A stretch of DNA of 64,000 nt from CAWBRT01 sp963814745. Lineage in GTDB: Bacteria > Acidobacteriota > Terriglobia > Terriglobales > Acidobacteriaceae. Position 1 is the stretch's first letter; each line of letters starts with the position of its first letter. Shown here piece by piece: positions 1 to 8,584 of the stretch. The notes beneath the pieces are model-generated. The model made no database searches, was not told where the DNA came from, and saw only the letters and a program-made list of their open reading frames with translations. The stretch is from positions 868,001 through 932,000 of the forward strand of contig CAWFEA010000004.1 of the NCBI GenBank assembly GCA_963814745.1. Reading direction: 5' to 3'. The translations under genes were made by a program, and so were the position numbers.

Positions 1-7
1 CGCTGGC

Positions 8-721
8 TTAGTTCGCGGGAACTGGCGTCGCCGTCGATGCGGCTGCAATCGGGGCGTACTTCCTCAGCGCCGCGAGCCACGGGGCCGCTTCTTTGGGAGG
101 GGGATTCAAATTGCCGGCCAGCAGGGTGCGGAAAGGCACCATCCGGCCGTAGAAGGCACGGGTATCGTCCTTGTGTTGCCTTATGGAAGCACCGTTGAGG
201 CTGACGCCCGCAAAGACGCCGCGAGCCCGGGAGTAGGTCAGCACTTCCGCTCTCATGGTCAAGTCGGTCATGCCTTCAGCTTGGCGTCCAACCGGACCGG
301 CTGCCACGGAAGCGTCCGCACCGAGTTTGAACTTGCTCGCCAACAGGTGTTTCATGCCGCTCTCGTTCATCACCAGCATAATTAGGTCAACTGCCTGGCC
401 ACCCCACTGAAAGCCAAAGCTGCCGCCCTCGAGCACGAAGAAAGCCGGGGCGCTCCAGCCATGCTCCGTCCGGCAGCTCGCAATGCCCTTGCCGCGATTG
501 ACGCCGACAAAGAAAGCGCCCTTCAGCATCGAGGGCACAACGGCAACGCATTTTGCGGAGCCAAGGATATCTTCCGGAATTCCCCTGTCGCGCGCGGCCA
601 TAATCTCGTCGAGTATCGTCGCCGCGTTTTGCACGCGGTCAAGATCGTCGCTGCGTTCATCGGCGAGTGCGAAACTGCAGAAAACAAGCATCATCGTCAA
701 GGCGGCAAAAATTCTTTTCAC
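8..721 (-). CDS. SYLF/Ysc84-type lipid-binding protein, exported
   Basis: Ysc84-related proteins carry a SYLF domain that binds phosphoinositides in eukaryotes; in bacteria they are mostly uncharacterised envelope proteins. The protein begins with a signal peptide (KRIFAALTMMLVFCSFALA) and then a SYLF domain with the typical segments AKCVAVVPSMLKGAFFVG, FGFQWGGQAVDLIMLV and YSRARGVFAGVSLNGA. I chose the GTG at 721 because GGAG lies 8 bases upstream and the signal peptide then starts at once; an in-frame ATG at 754 would add eleven unlikely residues. The gene stands alone at the window edge, so its 3' neighbour is unknown. Family assignment is confident, function is not. Confidence 0.85.
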   Translation of the reverse strand: MKRIFAALTMMLVFCSFALADERSDDLDRVQNAATILDEIMAARDRGIPEDILGSAKCVAVVPSMLKGAFFVGVNRGKGIASCRTEHGWSAPAFFVLEGGSFGFQWGGQAVDLIMLVMNESGMKHLLASKFKLGADASVAAGPVGRQAEGMTDLTMRAEVLTYSRARGVFAGVSLNGASIRQHKDDTRAFYGRMVPFRTLLAGNLNPPPKEAAPWLAALRKYAPIAAASTATPVPAN

Positions 722-838
722 GGGTTGACTCCAGCAGACATTCTCAACACTCATCTTAACCCGTGCCCGCCCGAAAATACTCGCCGAGGGAGGAATTGAC
801 TGTTGCCTACTTAGTTACCATTGGCGCATAAGCCGACG

Positions 839-886
839 AAAAAATAACAGGGTTGGGATGAGCCAATGCCCGTTCCCAACCCTGTT
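839..886 (-). terminator. Rho-independent terminator for the LuxR-type regulator
   Basis: A perfect 13-bp inverted repeat (AACAGGGTTGGGA at 846-858 and its complement at 874-886) is followed on the minus strand by TTATTTTTT (839-845). It lies about 140 bases after the stop of the regulator at 1024. The stem plus U-tract is a textbook intrinsic terminator reading on the minus strand. Confidence 0.8.
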
Positions 887-1023
887 CCCAGGTTCTGTAG
901 TAGATTGCGTTAAATATCGCTCGATACGTACTCCGCAGCAAGTTACGGGCGGCCACAAGGATTTCGAAACAAGGGCATCGTCCTCGGGTAATTCCGCTCG
1001 CGGCATTGATGAAATGCGGGCCG

Positions 1024-1680
1024 CTACTTGCTGGACGTGACCAGCGAATGGGTAATGGCATGCACCGAAAGCGCGATCCGATTCTGTACGCCCACCTTGC
1101 GCATGAGCTTGGCCACATGCGCCTTGACGGTGCGCTCTTCGATACCTAAAACGGCCCCAATTTCTTTGTTCGAGCGCCCCGCGACAAGCAACTCCAGCAC
1201 TTCTTTTTCGCGGTCGGTAAAAACGACGCGGCCAGCGGGAAAAATTCTCCCCGGCGAGGAGGTCACGCGCTCGATAAACATTGCCAGCACGCGGCGCGGC
1301 GCCCACACCGATCCTTGATGCACGATGCGGATGGCCTGGTTGAATTCCGCCGGTGGCGCGGACTCGTCAACGTAGCCTTTGGCGCCGGCCGCGAGCGCCT
1401 TCAGGATCGTCTCGTCGTCGGCGTTCATGCCGGTCACCAGGATTCGCAGATCGGGTCGCGAGGCCTTGAGTCCCGCCATGATGTCGAACAGGTTCTGCGA
1501 ACCCCGGCTGCCGAGAAGAATCAGATCGATGTCGCTGCGGGTGGCGATCTCAGCGGCGGTCAGGGCGTGAAGCTCCAGATCAGACTCGGTATCTAATAGT
1601 GCCCGGAAGCCGATGAACCGTAAGGGATCGCTTTCCACCACCGCCAAGCGGATGAGAGGCTTTTTGGGAGAAGATTTCAT
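1024..1680 (-). CDS. NarL/LuxR-family response regulator with degenerate receiver
   Basis: The layout is an N-terminal receiver-like domain (about residues 8-125) and a C-terminal LuxR helix-turn-helix (TDREKEVLELLVAGRSNKEI, ERTVKAHVAKLMRKVGV), so it is a DNA-binding transcription regulator. The receiver looks non-canonical. The acidic pair near strand 1 reads ESD instead of DD, and the strand-3 segment DLILLGSRGS has Gly where the phosphoacceptor Asp belongs. The later part of the receiver fold is normal (ILVTGMNADDETILKALAAGAKGYV). I chose ATG 1680 because AGGAA precedes it; ATG 1704 is the alternative. No histidine kinase lies nearby. It probably works without phosphorylation, which is inference. 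Confidence 0.88.
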   Translation of the reverse strand: MKSSPKKPLIRLAVVESDPLRFIGFRALLDTESDLELHALTAAEIATRSDIDLILLGSRGSQNLFDIMAGLKASRPDLRILVTGMNADDETILKALAAGAKGYVDESAPPAEFNQAIRIVHQGSVWAPRRVLAMFIERVTSSPGRIFPAGRVVFTDREKEVLELLVAGRSNKEIGAVLGIEERTVKAHVAKLMRKVGVQNRIALSVHAITHSLVTSSK

Positions 1681-1823
1681 AGTCCGTTCCTGAGTTGCTG
1701 TCATAGCATACCTATTTTTGGTGCCGTTTCAAAGTGGCAGATACGTTAGGATTAGTCCTGTAGTCCAATGTACTAAAGGACACCACCCCCGTGCCGAAGT
1801 TTTCACCTGAAAAAGGAGCTTCC

Positions 1824-2252
1824 ATGAATTTCCGACGTAAAGCGTGTGCGATCGTGACGGCTCTGTGCCTGAGTGTGCTGCTGGCTGCGCAGGAAGGGTA
1901 TCGGCCGAAGTTTCCCGCCGATCCGGCGCGCTCCGAATCCGAGGCCGCGGCCCTCGGTTATGCCAGGGTGTTGACTGGTGCGGAACGTGCCTACAAAAAA
2001 AAGCATGGCGAATATGCCTCCAGCCTGCAATCTCTGGTCGGCCAAGCTTCGTTCACCAGGAGAATGACGAACCCCAGCCGAGGGGATTACAAGGTGCGCT
2101 TCAAGGGCAGTGGGGAAGCGTTTTCGCTGTGGATGGACGCTGAGCCGCAGTCTGGCCCTGTCCATCGCTCTTTTTTCACCGACGAGCGCGGCACAATTCG
2201 CGCCGAGCAAAACAAAGCTGCCGGAGCGGAGTCTCCAGTCGCCAAGCCGTGA
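1824..2252 (+). CDS. Small exported protein with pilin-like C-terminal segment
   Basis: The start is supported by AAAGGAG five bases before ATG 1824. The 142-residue product has a signal peptide (KACAIVTALCLSVLLAAQ). After it comes a stretch, ALGYARVLTGAERAYKKKHG then EYASSLQSLVG, that resembles the helix-to-sheet junction of type IV pilin-like proteins common in Acidobacteriota. It lacks the prepilin peptidase motif, so it is probably a soluble periplasmic protein and not a pilus subunit. It is divergent from the LuxR-type regulator, with a 143-base shared intergenic region. The function is unknown. Confidence 0.7.
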   Translation: MNFRRKACAIVTALCLSVLLAAQEGYRPKFPADPARSESEAAALGYARVLTGAERAYKKKHGEYASSLQSLVGQASFTRRMTNPSRGDYKVRFKGSGEAFSLWMDAEPQSGPVHRSFFTDERGTIRAEQNKAAGAESPVAKP

Positions 2253-2545
2253 GCAGTCGTTCGGCGGCTTAGCTTGGGGCCGTCCGCAGTCCGCAGCGAA
2301 ACTCTAGGGTGTTCCGCCCCCTGCAAATAGGTTTTCATGCCCATTTCAGCAGGTGAGCAATGCAGGCACACTATCATTCAATCGAAACAAACAAATGAGC
2401 CGGTAAATTCGCTCGTACGACAAAAATTCCTGGGGGAAATAATGTGGGGGAAGCGGCTCAGAGGGGCAGCGGGACAAAAGATCAAACCTGATCCAACGCC
2501 CCGCGTACCCGTCTCCGGCGCGTTTTAGAGAGGTTTCCACTAACT

Positions 2546-3175
2546 GTGAGACGTAGCTTCACCAGGAACTCTGCCCTTGCAACAGCCTTGTTGCTAGTTC
2601 TCTGGCTGCCGGCGTTAGCCCGGCAGGGCGCTCCCGAATTGAACGAACTCATGTCCGCGCGCGAATCAGGTCTGCTGACCGACTGGCATATCGTGGGCCC
2701 GTTCGGACTGCATCCACGGAATGATTTCGACCGGCAATGGGCGCCGGAGCGCGACGGCGTCAGCAGAACCAGCTACGGCCCCCGCAAAGTTGAGTCATTT
2801 CAGTTCGCCGACGGACAGGTGAAGCTGCCGCCCCGTCTCGCTCGTGATGGCGTCTTTTACGCCGTCTCTGAGGTCTATATTCATTCGGCAGGCGATTGGC
2901 GTCTGTTTTTGGAGTCCGGTGGAACGCTCTCGGTGTACATAGACGGGGAGAAAGTGCTCACCCGCGACGACCGCCAAGGGGCGCAGCCCACAACTCTGCG
3001 CAGCGACTTGACGCTCTCCAGCGGCGATCACCGCGTGATGGTGAAACTGCTGGACGGCACCGCGCCTTTTCGCCTCGCGATCATGGCTCCCGCCGGCGGA
3101 CTGCGGCCTCATCCGAACATCCCGAGTGTCCACGGGCCCGAGTCTGAGTACGCCCCCGTCGCCCTGCACGATTGA
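2546..3175 (+). CDS. Exported protein with PA14-like beta-sandwich, unknown function
   Basis: The start is a GTG (2546) after a weak AGAGAGG. The signal peptide ALATALLLVLWLPALA is followed by LLTDWHIVGPFG, a segment I recognise from the N-termini of large acidobacterial exported proteins. After it comes a beta-rich region ending in WRLFLESGGTLSVYIDGEKV and SGDHRVMVKLLDG, which looks like a PA14/carbohydrate-binding sandwich. At 209 residues it is shorter than the multi-domain relatives, so it may be a stand-alone module or a truncated copy. No catalytic motif is visible. Confidence 0.65.
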   Translation: MRRSFTRNSALATALLLVLWLPALARQGAPELNELMSARESGLLTDWHIVGPFGLHPRNDFDRQWAPERDGVSRTSYGPRKVESFQFADGQVKLPPRLARDGVFYAVSEVYIHSAGDWRLFLESGGTLSVYIDGEKVLTRDDRQGAQPTTLRSDLTLSSGDHRVMVKLLDGTAPFRLAIMAPAGGLRPHPNIPSVHGPESEYAPVALHD

Positions 3176-3233
3176 GAAGTGATCTCCCGGTGGCCGCTGC
3201 TCAGACTCTAAGCATGCCGTAAGCCACGGTCGA

Positions 3234-3527
3234 TTATCGCGTTGAGTACCGGCCGGGCTCTTCGCTCCAGGCCGCCACCCCGCGCCGTTCCACTTCTTCG
3301 GCAAAGCGCTCACTTAGCCTTGAGAGCACCGAAAAAATCTGGGTAGCGCGGTTCACGTACTCGGGTGCATTCTCCCATATCGCTTCGAATTTTTCGGGAT
3401 ATTCGGAGGCCAACACCGCAGTCCCCGCGGCTATGAAGGCAATGCCCACGGACCGCCGGCGGTTGATTGCCAGCAGGGTTCCCGCCCCGATTGATCCGAT
3501 GACCAACGCCTTCTTCCAGTTTTGCAT
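3234..3527 (-). CDS. Small membrane protein, hypothetical
   Basis: The 97-residue protein has one or two hydrophobic segments (ALVIGSIGAGTLLAI and VGIAFIAAGTAVLASEYP) and an amphipathic, charged C-terminal half (SVLSRLSERFAEEVERRG). GGAGGA directly before ATG 3527 decides the start; an upstream GTG at 3539 overlaps that ribosome site. I do not recognise a named family. It resembles small DUF-type membrane proteins that stand alone between housekeeping genes. Confidence 0.6.
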   Translation of the reverse strand: MQNWKKALVIGSIGAGTLLAINRRRSVGIAFIAAGTAVLASEYPEKFEAIWENAPEYVNRATQIFSVLSRLSERFAEEVERRGVAAWSEEPGRYSTR

Positions 3528-3771
3528 GTCTTCCTCCACGACTGAGCTTACACCATGCTGAAAATTTGCTTAATCGAACACGGCTGGTAAATATTAGATC
3601 GATTCGGCGTGGCACCTGTTGTACTCGCGCCTTATGCGATGACAGAGTGCACACTTGCGTAACCCACCACCGCGTCGAAGCAACCGTTGGGCAATCTGAT
3701 CGCAGCGGCAGGGCCCGTTGCGGCGGCGCCCTCGCAACCCCAAGACATCTGTTATAAACTAAAGAGAGCGC

Positions 3772-3848
3772 GCGCCCGTAGCTCAGCTGGATAGAGCGAA
3801 TGCCTCCGGAGCATTAGGTCGGCGGTTCGAATCCGTCCGGGCGCGCCA
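3772..3848 (+). tRNA. tRNA-Arg (anticodon CCG)
   Basis: A complete cloverleaf can be folded by eye: acceptor stem GCGCCCG/CGGGCGC, D-arm GCTC/GAGC, anticodon stem AATGC/GCATT with loop CTCCGGA (anticodon CCG, reading CGG), T-loop GTTCGAATC, discriminator G and an encoded CCA end. The integrase gene next door runs antisense into this gene, which marks the tRNA as a likely integration site. Confidence 0.95.
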
Positions 3849-5011
3849 GATTTCTTCTTTCGCCTCATTCACTTGGACGGAATCCTCACCTCTCTCCGAA
3901 TTGGCGGGTTTTGCACTGCATCCAATTTTGTAGCTACCCAAGCGGGAAATGGCATTCAGGACGGCATCTTCAGAGGGGTGAACATAGCGGCTTGAGATCG
4001 CAATCGAACTGTGTCCGGCGATTCGAGCCAGGGTCCAAGAGTCGCGTCCCGATTCGCCCAAACGAGTCAGGAACGTATGGCGGAATGAGTACAGCACCCA
4101 GGGCCTGAGTAAAGGTTCTGCCTCTTGCTTGGCGTTTTCTTCGGTTTTCTTGTTGGCATCCCTGAATGCTCGGGCATGCTGTTTCTTGAGGTTTGAATGC
4201 TCGACATGTCCGCTTTTGGTGGGTGCAGGCCAGACCCAGCCATCAGAGGGCTTTTTGGCGAATTCCCAGCGGGCTTCGAGGACGAAGCGAACTCGGGGAG
4301 TCAAGTACAGGAGCCGTCTTGCTGCTGGGGTTTTGCCATGTGGGAAAAAATGGCTCCGTTCGTTCCCGTTTTCCAGTTAACGTTCTCCCATTGCATTCGA
4401 TAGCACTCCTCCGGACGCATCCCCGTGTCGGCGAGCACGGTTGCAATGGACTTGAGCGGCTCCGGAGCGGCATCGAGGTATCTCCGCTCCTCGTCATGGC
4501 TCACTACTCTCTCACGATGGCGTTCGCCAGGAAGAAGCGGAACCTTCGGCGAAGCCTCCAGCACTCCCCACTCAGCAGCAAGCCTCAAAATGCGCCTTAG
4601 AACGCGCAAGGAGCCGTTTACAGAGCTGATCTGAATTCCGTTTGACTGCCGGAACGATGCGAACTCCGCAGCCAATTCGTTGCCGATGGAATCCAGCCCC
4701 GCATTCGCCAATGGTTTGTAACTGAGAAGGGCTCGCATCCCCGTCCGGAACCAGAGCCAATTATTTGGAGTGGACTTCTCAAAGCTGGACTTTGCCCAGG
4801 GCTCAAATCGCTTTTTGCAGAATTCCGAGAAGGTCGGGGCAATTTTCTTTTCCCGGATTCCCACCTCTCCCTTGGCGAGTGCTGTCCTGTGGGCTGCTTC
4901 GATCTGGCGAGCTACATTCGGATCACTCACGCGGGAGGACTTTTGAATTAGCTTTCCGTCCCACATGAACTTGTACCAATAGGTGTCTCCGTCACGTTTG
5001 TAAATGCTCAT
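3783..5011 (-). pseudogene. Tyrosine recombinase (integrase), frameshifted, 3' end inside tRNA-Arg
   Basis: The N-terminal fragment (5011 down to about 4345) has the integrase core-binding region and the first catalytic Arg in TGMRPEECYRMQW. The second fragment has YSFRHTFLTRL (Arg; His of HxxR is Tyr here), AGHSSIAISSRYVHP (His and nucleophile Tyr) and ends IWRARTDSNRRP, which is antisense tRNA. The frames join if one T is restored in the T6 tract at 4345-4350; the sequence then reads HGKTPAARRLLYLTPRVRF and the gene is one 409-codon frame. It may be decay, a sequencing error in a homopolymer, or slippage. This type of enzyme integrates genomic islands at tRNA 3' ends. Confidence 0.85.
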
Positions 5012-5091
5012 TTTTCCTTTCGCACCTCCAAAACAATCGAACTGCGAGAATCATCATACTTAAGCGCTTCAGAATGGTAGACTGAACCGCT

Positions 5092-5223
5092 ATGGCGAAG
5101 AGAAAGAATCCCGCAGCAGTGGCCCTCGGGAGACGAGGCGGAAAAGCGAGTGCCAAAGCTCGAATGGAAAAGCTGACCCCAGAGCGGAGAACCGAAATTG
5201 CCAGGAACGCGGTGAACGCATGA
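5092..5223 (+). CDS. Small KGG-like basic protein, possibly truncated
   Basis: This 43-residue ORF is too short for most gene callers: MAKRKNPAAVALGRRGG, then KASAKARMEKL and TPERRTEIARNAVNA. It resembles the abundant small basic proteins with NPxAVxLGRxGGxxxxxAR and LTPExRxEIARxAAxARW motifs that accompany mobile elements. Its TGA stop sits exactly where family members have the Arg of ARW, and the codons after it (WAKARAKALKSS) continue the family pattern. A CGA-to-TGA change therefore probably truncated it. It is divergent from the integrase, 80 bases away. Function unknown. Confidence 0.5.
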   Translation: MAKRKNPAAVALGRRGGKASAKARMEKLTPERRTEIARNAVNA

Positions 5224-5420
5224 TGGGCAAAGGCGAGGGCGAAGGCCCTCAAGAGTTCCTGACCCTCTTGTGCGTGCGAGCGAGGGCAGGGAGTGATGGT
5301 TCAAGGATGCAAGGGTCACGCGCGTCGTGACGCGTACGCTAGGGAAAGAAATCTCACGCTACACCGTTGATATTTTGGGTGTTTCAAGCGTTTAATTCAT
5401 CGGAGGTCAAGCCTGCCTAG

Positions 5421-6705
5421 CAGGCTGCTGAAAAAGCTGTGGTTCGCCATGAACTCTGCCCCAGTTTGCCTTCGAATGTGTCGGGAGAGAATTGGTTTCG
5501 GTCGATTTCTGCTGGTGGTGAACTCCTTTTTACCCCAGCAGGCACACTTCGGCCTTGGACTACGCCGCTTGAACGGATAGGTTTCTGAGCCGCACAAGGT
5601 TATAAGCCGCACAGGCGAAGGTAAACACCCAATCCACCTTGAACAGGCCGCGATGCCGTACTTTGCGCGGCAGGGCGATCGTCTTCAACCAACCAAAACA
5701 TTCTTCGATCCGTTTCCGCTTGCGTTGACTAACCCCGTAGCCTTCCTGCCGAGTCGTGGGTTCGTCGATAGCGCTGCCGCCGGGCCGCGATTCATTCTGG
5801 GCGACATGCGGCGTGATCTGCATGTGGCGGAACTCCGCTACGAAACTCGCCGTGTCCAAGCCCTTGTCTCCGCCCACCGTCAGCCGCCGCTGCCCCGGTA
5901 GCTGTTCTAGCATCAGCCGGGCGGTATCTCGCTCCGCCGTCCCATTCGCTTCCCAGGCCATCGCATTCACGATGAGCCCGTTGCGGTTCTCGATCAGCAG
6001 GTTGCCGCTATCGCTCAGTTTGGCTTCTTTGCCTTCGCCCTTGCGTGCCATTTTCGATTCCGCATCCGTCTTCGATTCGTGGCTCTGATGGCAACGCTTC
6101 TCGCCATGAAAGTTCACCCTTGGATTGCCGGGGTCGTCATCTCGTGGCGGCGGATTTTTGCCGTCCTTCCGCGGAAAACTCTTCCCCCCTGCCCACGCTT
6201 CCAGCAGCGTCCCATCCACCGTGAAATGCTCATCGGAGGTCAAGCCCTTCGCCTGCGCTTGGGCTACCACTTGCGCCAGAAACTGCTTGCCAACCTCTGC
6301 CTCCAACCGTCGATCCCGATTCTTCGTAAACGTGGTCGCATCCCTGACTTCCTCATCCAAGTTCAGTCCCACGAACCACCGGAACAGGATCCTGTAGTCG
6401 ATCTCTTCGATCAAAAGCCGTTCGCTGCGGATCGAGTACAGCATCTGCAGCAACTGCGCCCGCAACAGCTTTTCCGGCGCAATCGAGGGCCTCCCTTCGC
6501 TCGCATACATCCAGTCGAACTGCGGGGATAACTCGCGCAGGACTTCGTCCAGCATCGTCCTGATCCCACCCAGGGGATGATCCTTTCGAACCCGTGTCTC
6601 CGGCGACAAATAACTAAACATGCCACTCTGCTGATGATCCGTGCCTCGCATACCCTCTCATAGCATCCCTGCCCTGTGGATTACGAGTGGTTTTTCAGCA
6701 ACCTG
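5421..6705 (-). mobile_element. IS5-family insertion sequence, complete
   Basis: Terminal inverted repeats CAGGCTGCTGAAAAA (5421-5435) and its partner ending at 6705 (one mismatch) enclose 1285 bp with one transposase. The flanks carry a duplicated CTAG (5417-5420 and 6706-6709), fitting the YTAR 4-bp target duplication of IS5-type elements. Boundaries are therefore read directly from the sequence. The element sits just left of an IS1380-type transposase and may have inserted into that element's left end. Confidence 0.85.
5560..6651 (-). CDS. IS5-family transposase (DUF772 plus DDE domain)
   Basis: The 363-residue protein starts MRGTDHQQSGMFSYLSPE, a very common N-terminus in this transposase group. 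It continues with the DUF772 region (RPSIAPEKLLRAQLLQMLY, RLLIEEIDYRILFRWFVGL) and the DDE catalytic core: FTVDGTLLEAW (first Asp), VGGDKGLDTASFV (second Asp) and RKRIEECFGWLKT (Glu). It appears intact, so the element could be active and could mobilise the related MITE found at 63.8 kb. Confidence 0.9.
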   Translation of the reverse strand: MRGTDHQQSGMFSYLSPETRVRKDHPLGGIRTMLDEVLRELSPQFDWMYASEGRPSIAPEKLLRAQLLQMLYSIRSERLLIEEIDYRILFRWFVGLNLDEEVRDATTFTKNRDRRLEAEVGKQFLAQVVAQAQAKGLTSDEHFTVDGTLLEAWAGGKSFPRKDGKNPPPRDDDPGNPRVNFHGEKRCHQSHESKTDAESKMARKGEGKEAKLSDSGNLLIENRNGLIVNAMAWEANGTAERDTARLMLEQLPGQRRLTVGGDKGLDTASFVAEFRHMQITPHVAQNESRPGGSAIDEPTTRQEGYGVSQRKRKRIEECFGWLKTIALPRKVRHRGLFKVDWVFTFACAAYNLVRLRNLSVQAA

Positions 6706-6741
6706 CTAGACAGCGGTTGAAGCAACCAACGAGGCTTCCGC

Positions 6742-8118
6742 GTGATTGACGATAGCACAACACCGTGTTTGTTGTTCCCGGAGATGTTTGCCAAGTCCAC
6801 CGTTATGCGTTTCGATCAACGGCAGGGCAGTTCCGATGGCGGAGCCATGCTGCTGAAGGCGGCCGATCGCCGCTACCGATTGATCGACGGTCTGGCTGGA
6901 TGTCTGCGCGACGCACGGCAAGCGGGCAAGGTCGATCATCGCGTGCGCGAGTTGCTGGCGCAGCGCGTGTTCTCGATTGCCTGCGGTTATCCGGACGCCA
7001 ACGACTCGGCCCGTCTGGCCGCCGATCCCATTCACAAGATGTTGCTCGACCGCGACCCGGTCACGGGCCGCGATCTGGCTTCGCAGGCCACGTTGTCGCG
7101 CTTTGAGAACGCCGTCGGCCCGAAGGAGCTCTATGGCATAAGTGAGGCGCTGGCCGCCAGCGTGATCCAGCGCCATGCCCAGCGGTTGCGGGGTCGTGCT
7201 CATCGCGTCACCATCGATCTGGACCCGACCGCCGATCCTACCCACGGGGCGCAGCAGCTGTCGTTCTTCAATGGCCACTACGATTGTTGGTGCTACCTGC
7301 CGGTCATGGGTTTTGTCAGCTTCAATGAGGAAGCCGAGCAGTATCTGTGCGCCGCCGTGCTGCGTCCCGGCAACGCGACGGCGGCGGTGGGCGCGGTGGG
7401 AATTCTGCGCCGACTGACGCAGTTGATTCGCTACTTCTTCCCCGGCGTACAGCTTCGGGTTCGTCTCGATGGCGGCTTTGCGCATCCCGAGTTGCTGGCG
7501 TTTCTGGATGCCGAGCCCAACCTTGAGTATGTCGTGGCGATGGCCAACAATGCGGTGTTGAAGCGTAGGGCTAAGCCAGCTATGCGCCAAGCCCGCAAGC
7601 TCTCCCGGCGCAGCGGAGAAACCGAGCACGTCTATGGAGAAGCCAACTATGCAGCTCGAACTTGGTCGCGACAACGCCGCGTGATCATCAAGGCCGAGGT
7701 GGTTCGGGCCGAGGGTAAGCAGCCGAAAGATAACCCGCGCTTCGTCATCACCAACCTGAAACAGAGTCCGCAGTTCCTTTACGAGAAGGTCTATTGCCAA
7801 CGTGGCGAAATTGAGAATCGCATCAAGGAATTGCACGATCTCCAGATCGACCGCACCAGTTGCAGCGATTTCTGGGCCAACCAGTTCCGGGTGCTGCTGA
7901 CCGCCGCCGCTTACGTGCTGCTGCAAGAGTTGCGGCTGCGGGCCGCTGGTACCGCTTGCGCACGAGCACAGGTCTGGACCCTGCGCGAGCGACTGCTGAA
8001 GCTGGGCGCCCGTGTGCTGGTCTCGGTGCGCCGCGTGGTCGTACACTTGCCGGCGTCGTTCCCGTTCCTACCTACCTTCCGGCGAGTGGCACTGGCGCTC
8101 GGAGCCTCGCCGGGATAG
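6742..8118 (+). CDS. IS1380-family transposase
   Basis: The 458-residue protein begins at a GTG (6742). The DDE triad is visible as VTIDLDPTADPTHG (first Asp), VRLDGGFAHPELL (second Asp) and YCQRGEIENRIKELH (Glu); the FFNGHYDCWCYLPV segment is also typical of IS1380. Length matches the family. Only 32 bases separate it from the right CTAG of the IS5 element, so the left terminal repeat of this IS may have been displaced by that insertion. A candidate right end is the segment around 8318-8338 (CATGCATAAAGCGGGCTAAGG). Confidence 0.9.
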   Translation: MIDDSTTPCLLFPEMFAKSTVMRFDQRQGSSDGGAMLLKAADRRYRLIDGLAGCLRDARQAGKVDHRVRELLAQRVFSIACGYPDANDSARLAADPIHKMLLDRDPVTGRDLASQATLSRFENAVGPKELYGISEALAASVIQRHAQRLRGRAHRVTIDLDPTADPTHGAQQLSFFNGHYDCWCYLPVMGFVSFNEEAEQYLCAAVLRPGNATAAVGAVGILRRLTQLIRYFFPGVQLRVRLDGGFAHPELLAFLDAEPNLEYVVAMANNAVLKRRAKPAMRQARKLSRRSGETEHVYGEANYAARTWSRQRRVIIKAEVVRAEGKQPKDNPRFVITNLKQSPQFLYEKVYCQRGEIENRIKELHDLQIDRTSCSDFWANQFRVLLTAAAYVLLQELRLRAAGTACARAQVWTLRERLLKLGARVLVSVRRVVVHLPASFPFLPTFRRVALALGASPG

Positions 8119-8584
8119 CCCGCGCCGCTTTCTCCTCCGAAACATCTTTTCCAGGTTACGCAAACAGCAGGTAGGGAAACACTGTACCCGAAAAGCTCGC
8201 GGCTGCCCAGTTCAGACACACAAGTGATCCACACAGCCCGCCGCACTGGACGCTTCACGCTGCCATCCACGCCATCACCGCAACCTCGTCCCTCCAAAAG
8301 CCACTTATGGAGCCTTCATGCATAAAGCGGGCTAAGGTGGGGCTGTTGGTTTTAAGAAGTACACTCGAATGCGTGAGGTTCCGAACTGCCCCACATTTGC
8401 CAACCGAAGGCAAATATGGGCCACCCGTCGTCCCACATCTGCGAAAAGCGCGCAGATATGGGGCACCAGCATGCGGCTCGTTAAACTGACAAGGACGGAG
8501 TCGAAAACAAGTAAAAGAACCACCCCACTCAAGCGCAACTGCGGCGCTTGAATGGGCCACCCGTCGGTTGATTTTCAGCTCGAG
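8119..8584. other. Intergenic: IS1380 right end and palindromic repeats
   Basis: No convincing ORF lies in these 466 bases. The first 200 are probably the non-coding right arm of the IS1380-type element. A likely terminus at about 8318-8338 looks like known IS1380-type ends, but no matching left repeat was found. Three palindromic units follow and are listed separately. Confidence 0.5.
8389..8565 (+). repeat. Three palindromic units of the CCCCA...TGGGSCACC family
   Basis: Unit 1 (8389-8430) pairs CCCCACATTTGCC with GGCAAATATGGG. Unit 2 (8432-8467) pairs CCCACATCTGC with GCAGATATGGG. Unit 3 (8523-8565) pairs CCCCACTCAAGCGC with GCGCTTGAATGGG. All three have the same outer frame, the same single C/A mismatch next to it, and a trailing GCCACC or GCACC, while the inner arm of unit 3 is unrelated to the others. 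Similar units occur at 18536, 26581, 52700 and 54586. Confidence 0.8.

Noticed and set aside
4193..4600. Plus-strand ORF over the integrase
   Set aside because: Shadow of the integrase, which has catalytic motifs on the minus strand.
8389..8565. CRISPR array
   Set aside because: The three units are palindromes with different arms and irregular spacing, not direct repeats with regular spacers, and no cas gene is nearby.
8389..8565. Integron attC sites
   Set aside because: The units share the idea of variable arms, but lack the GTTRRRY core sites and there is no IntI-type integrase.
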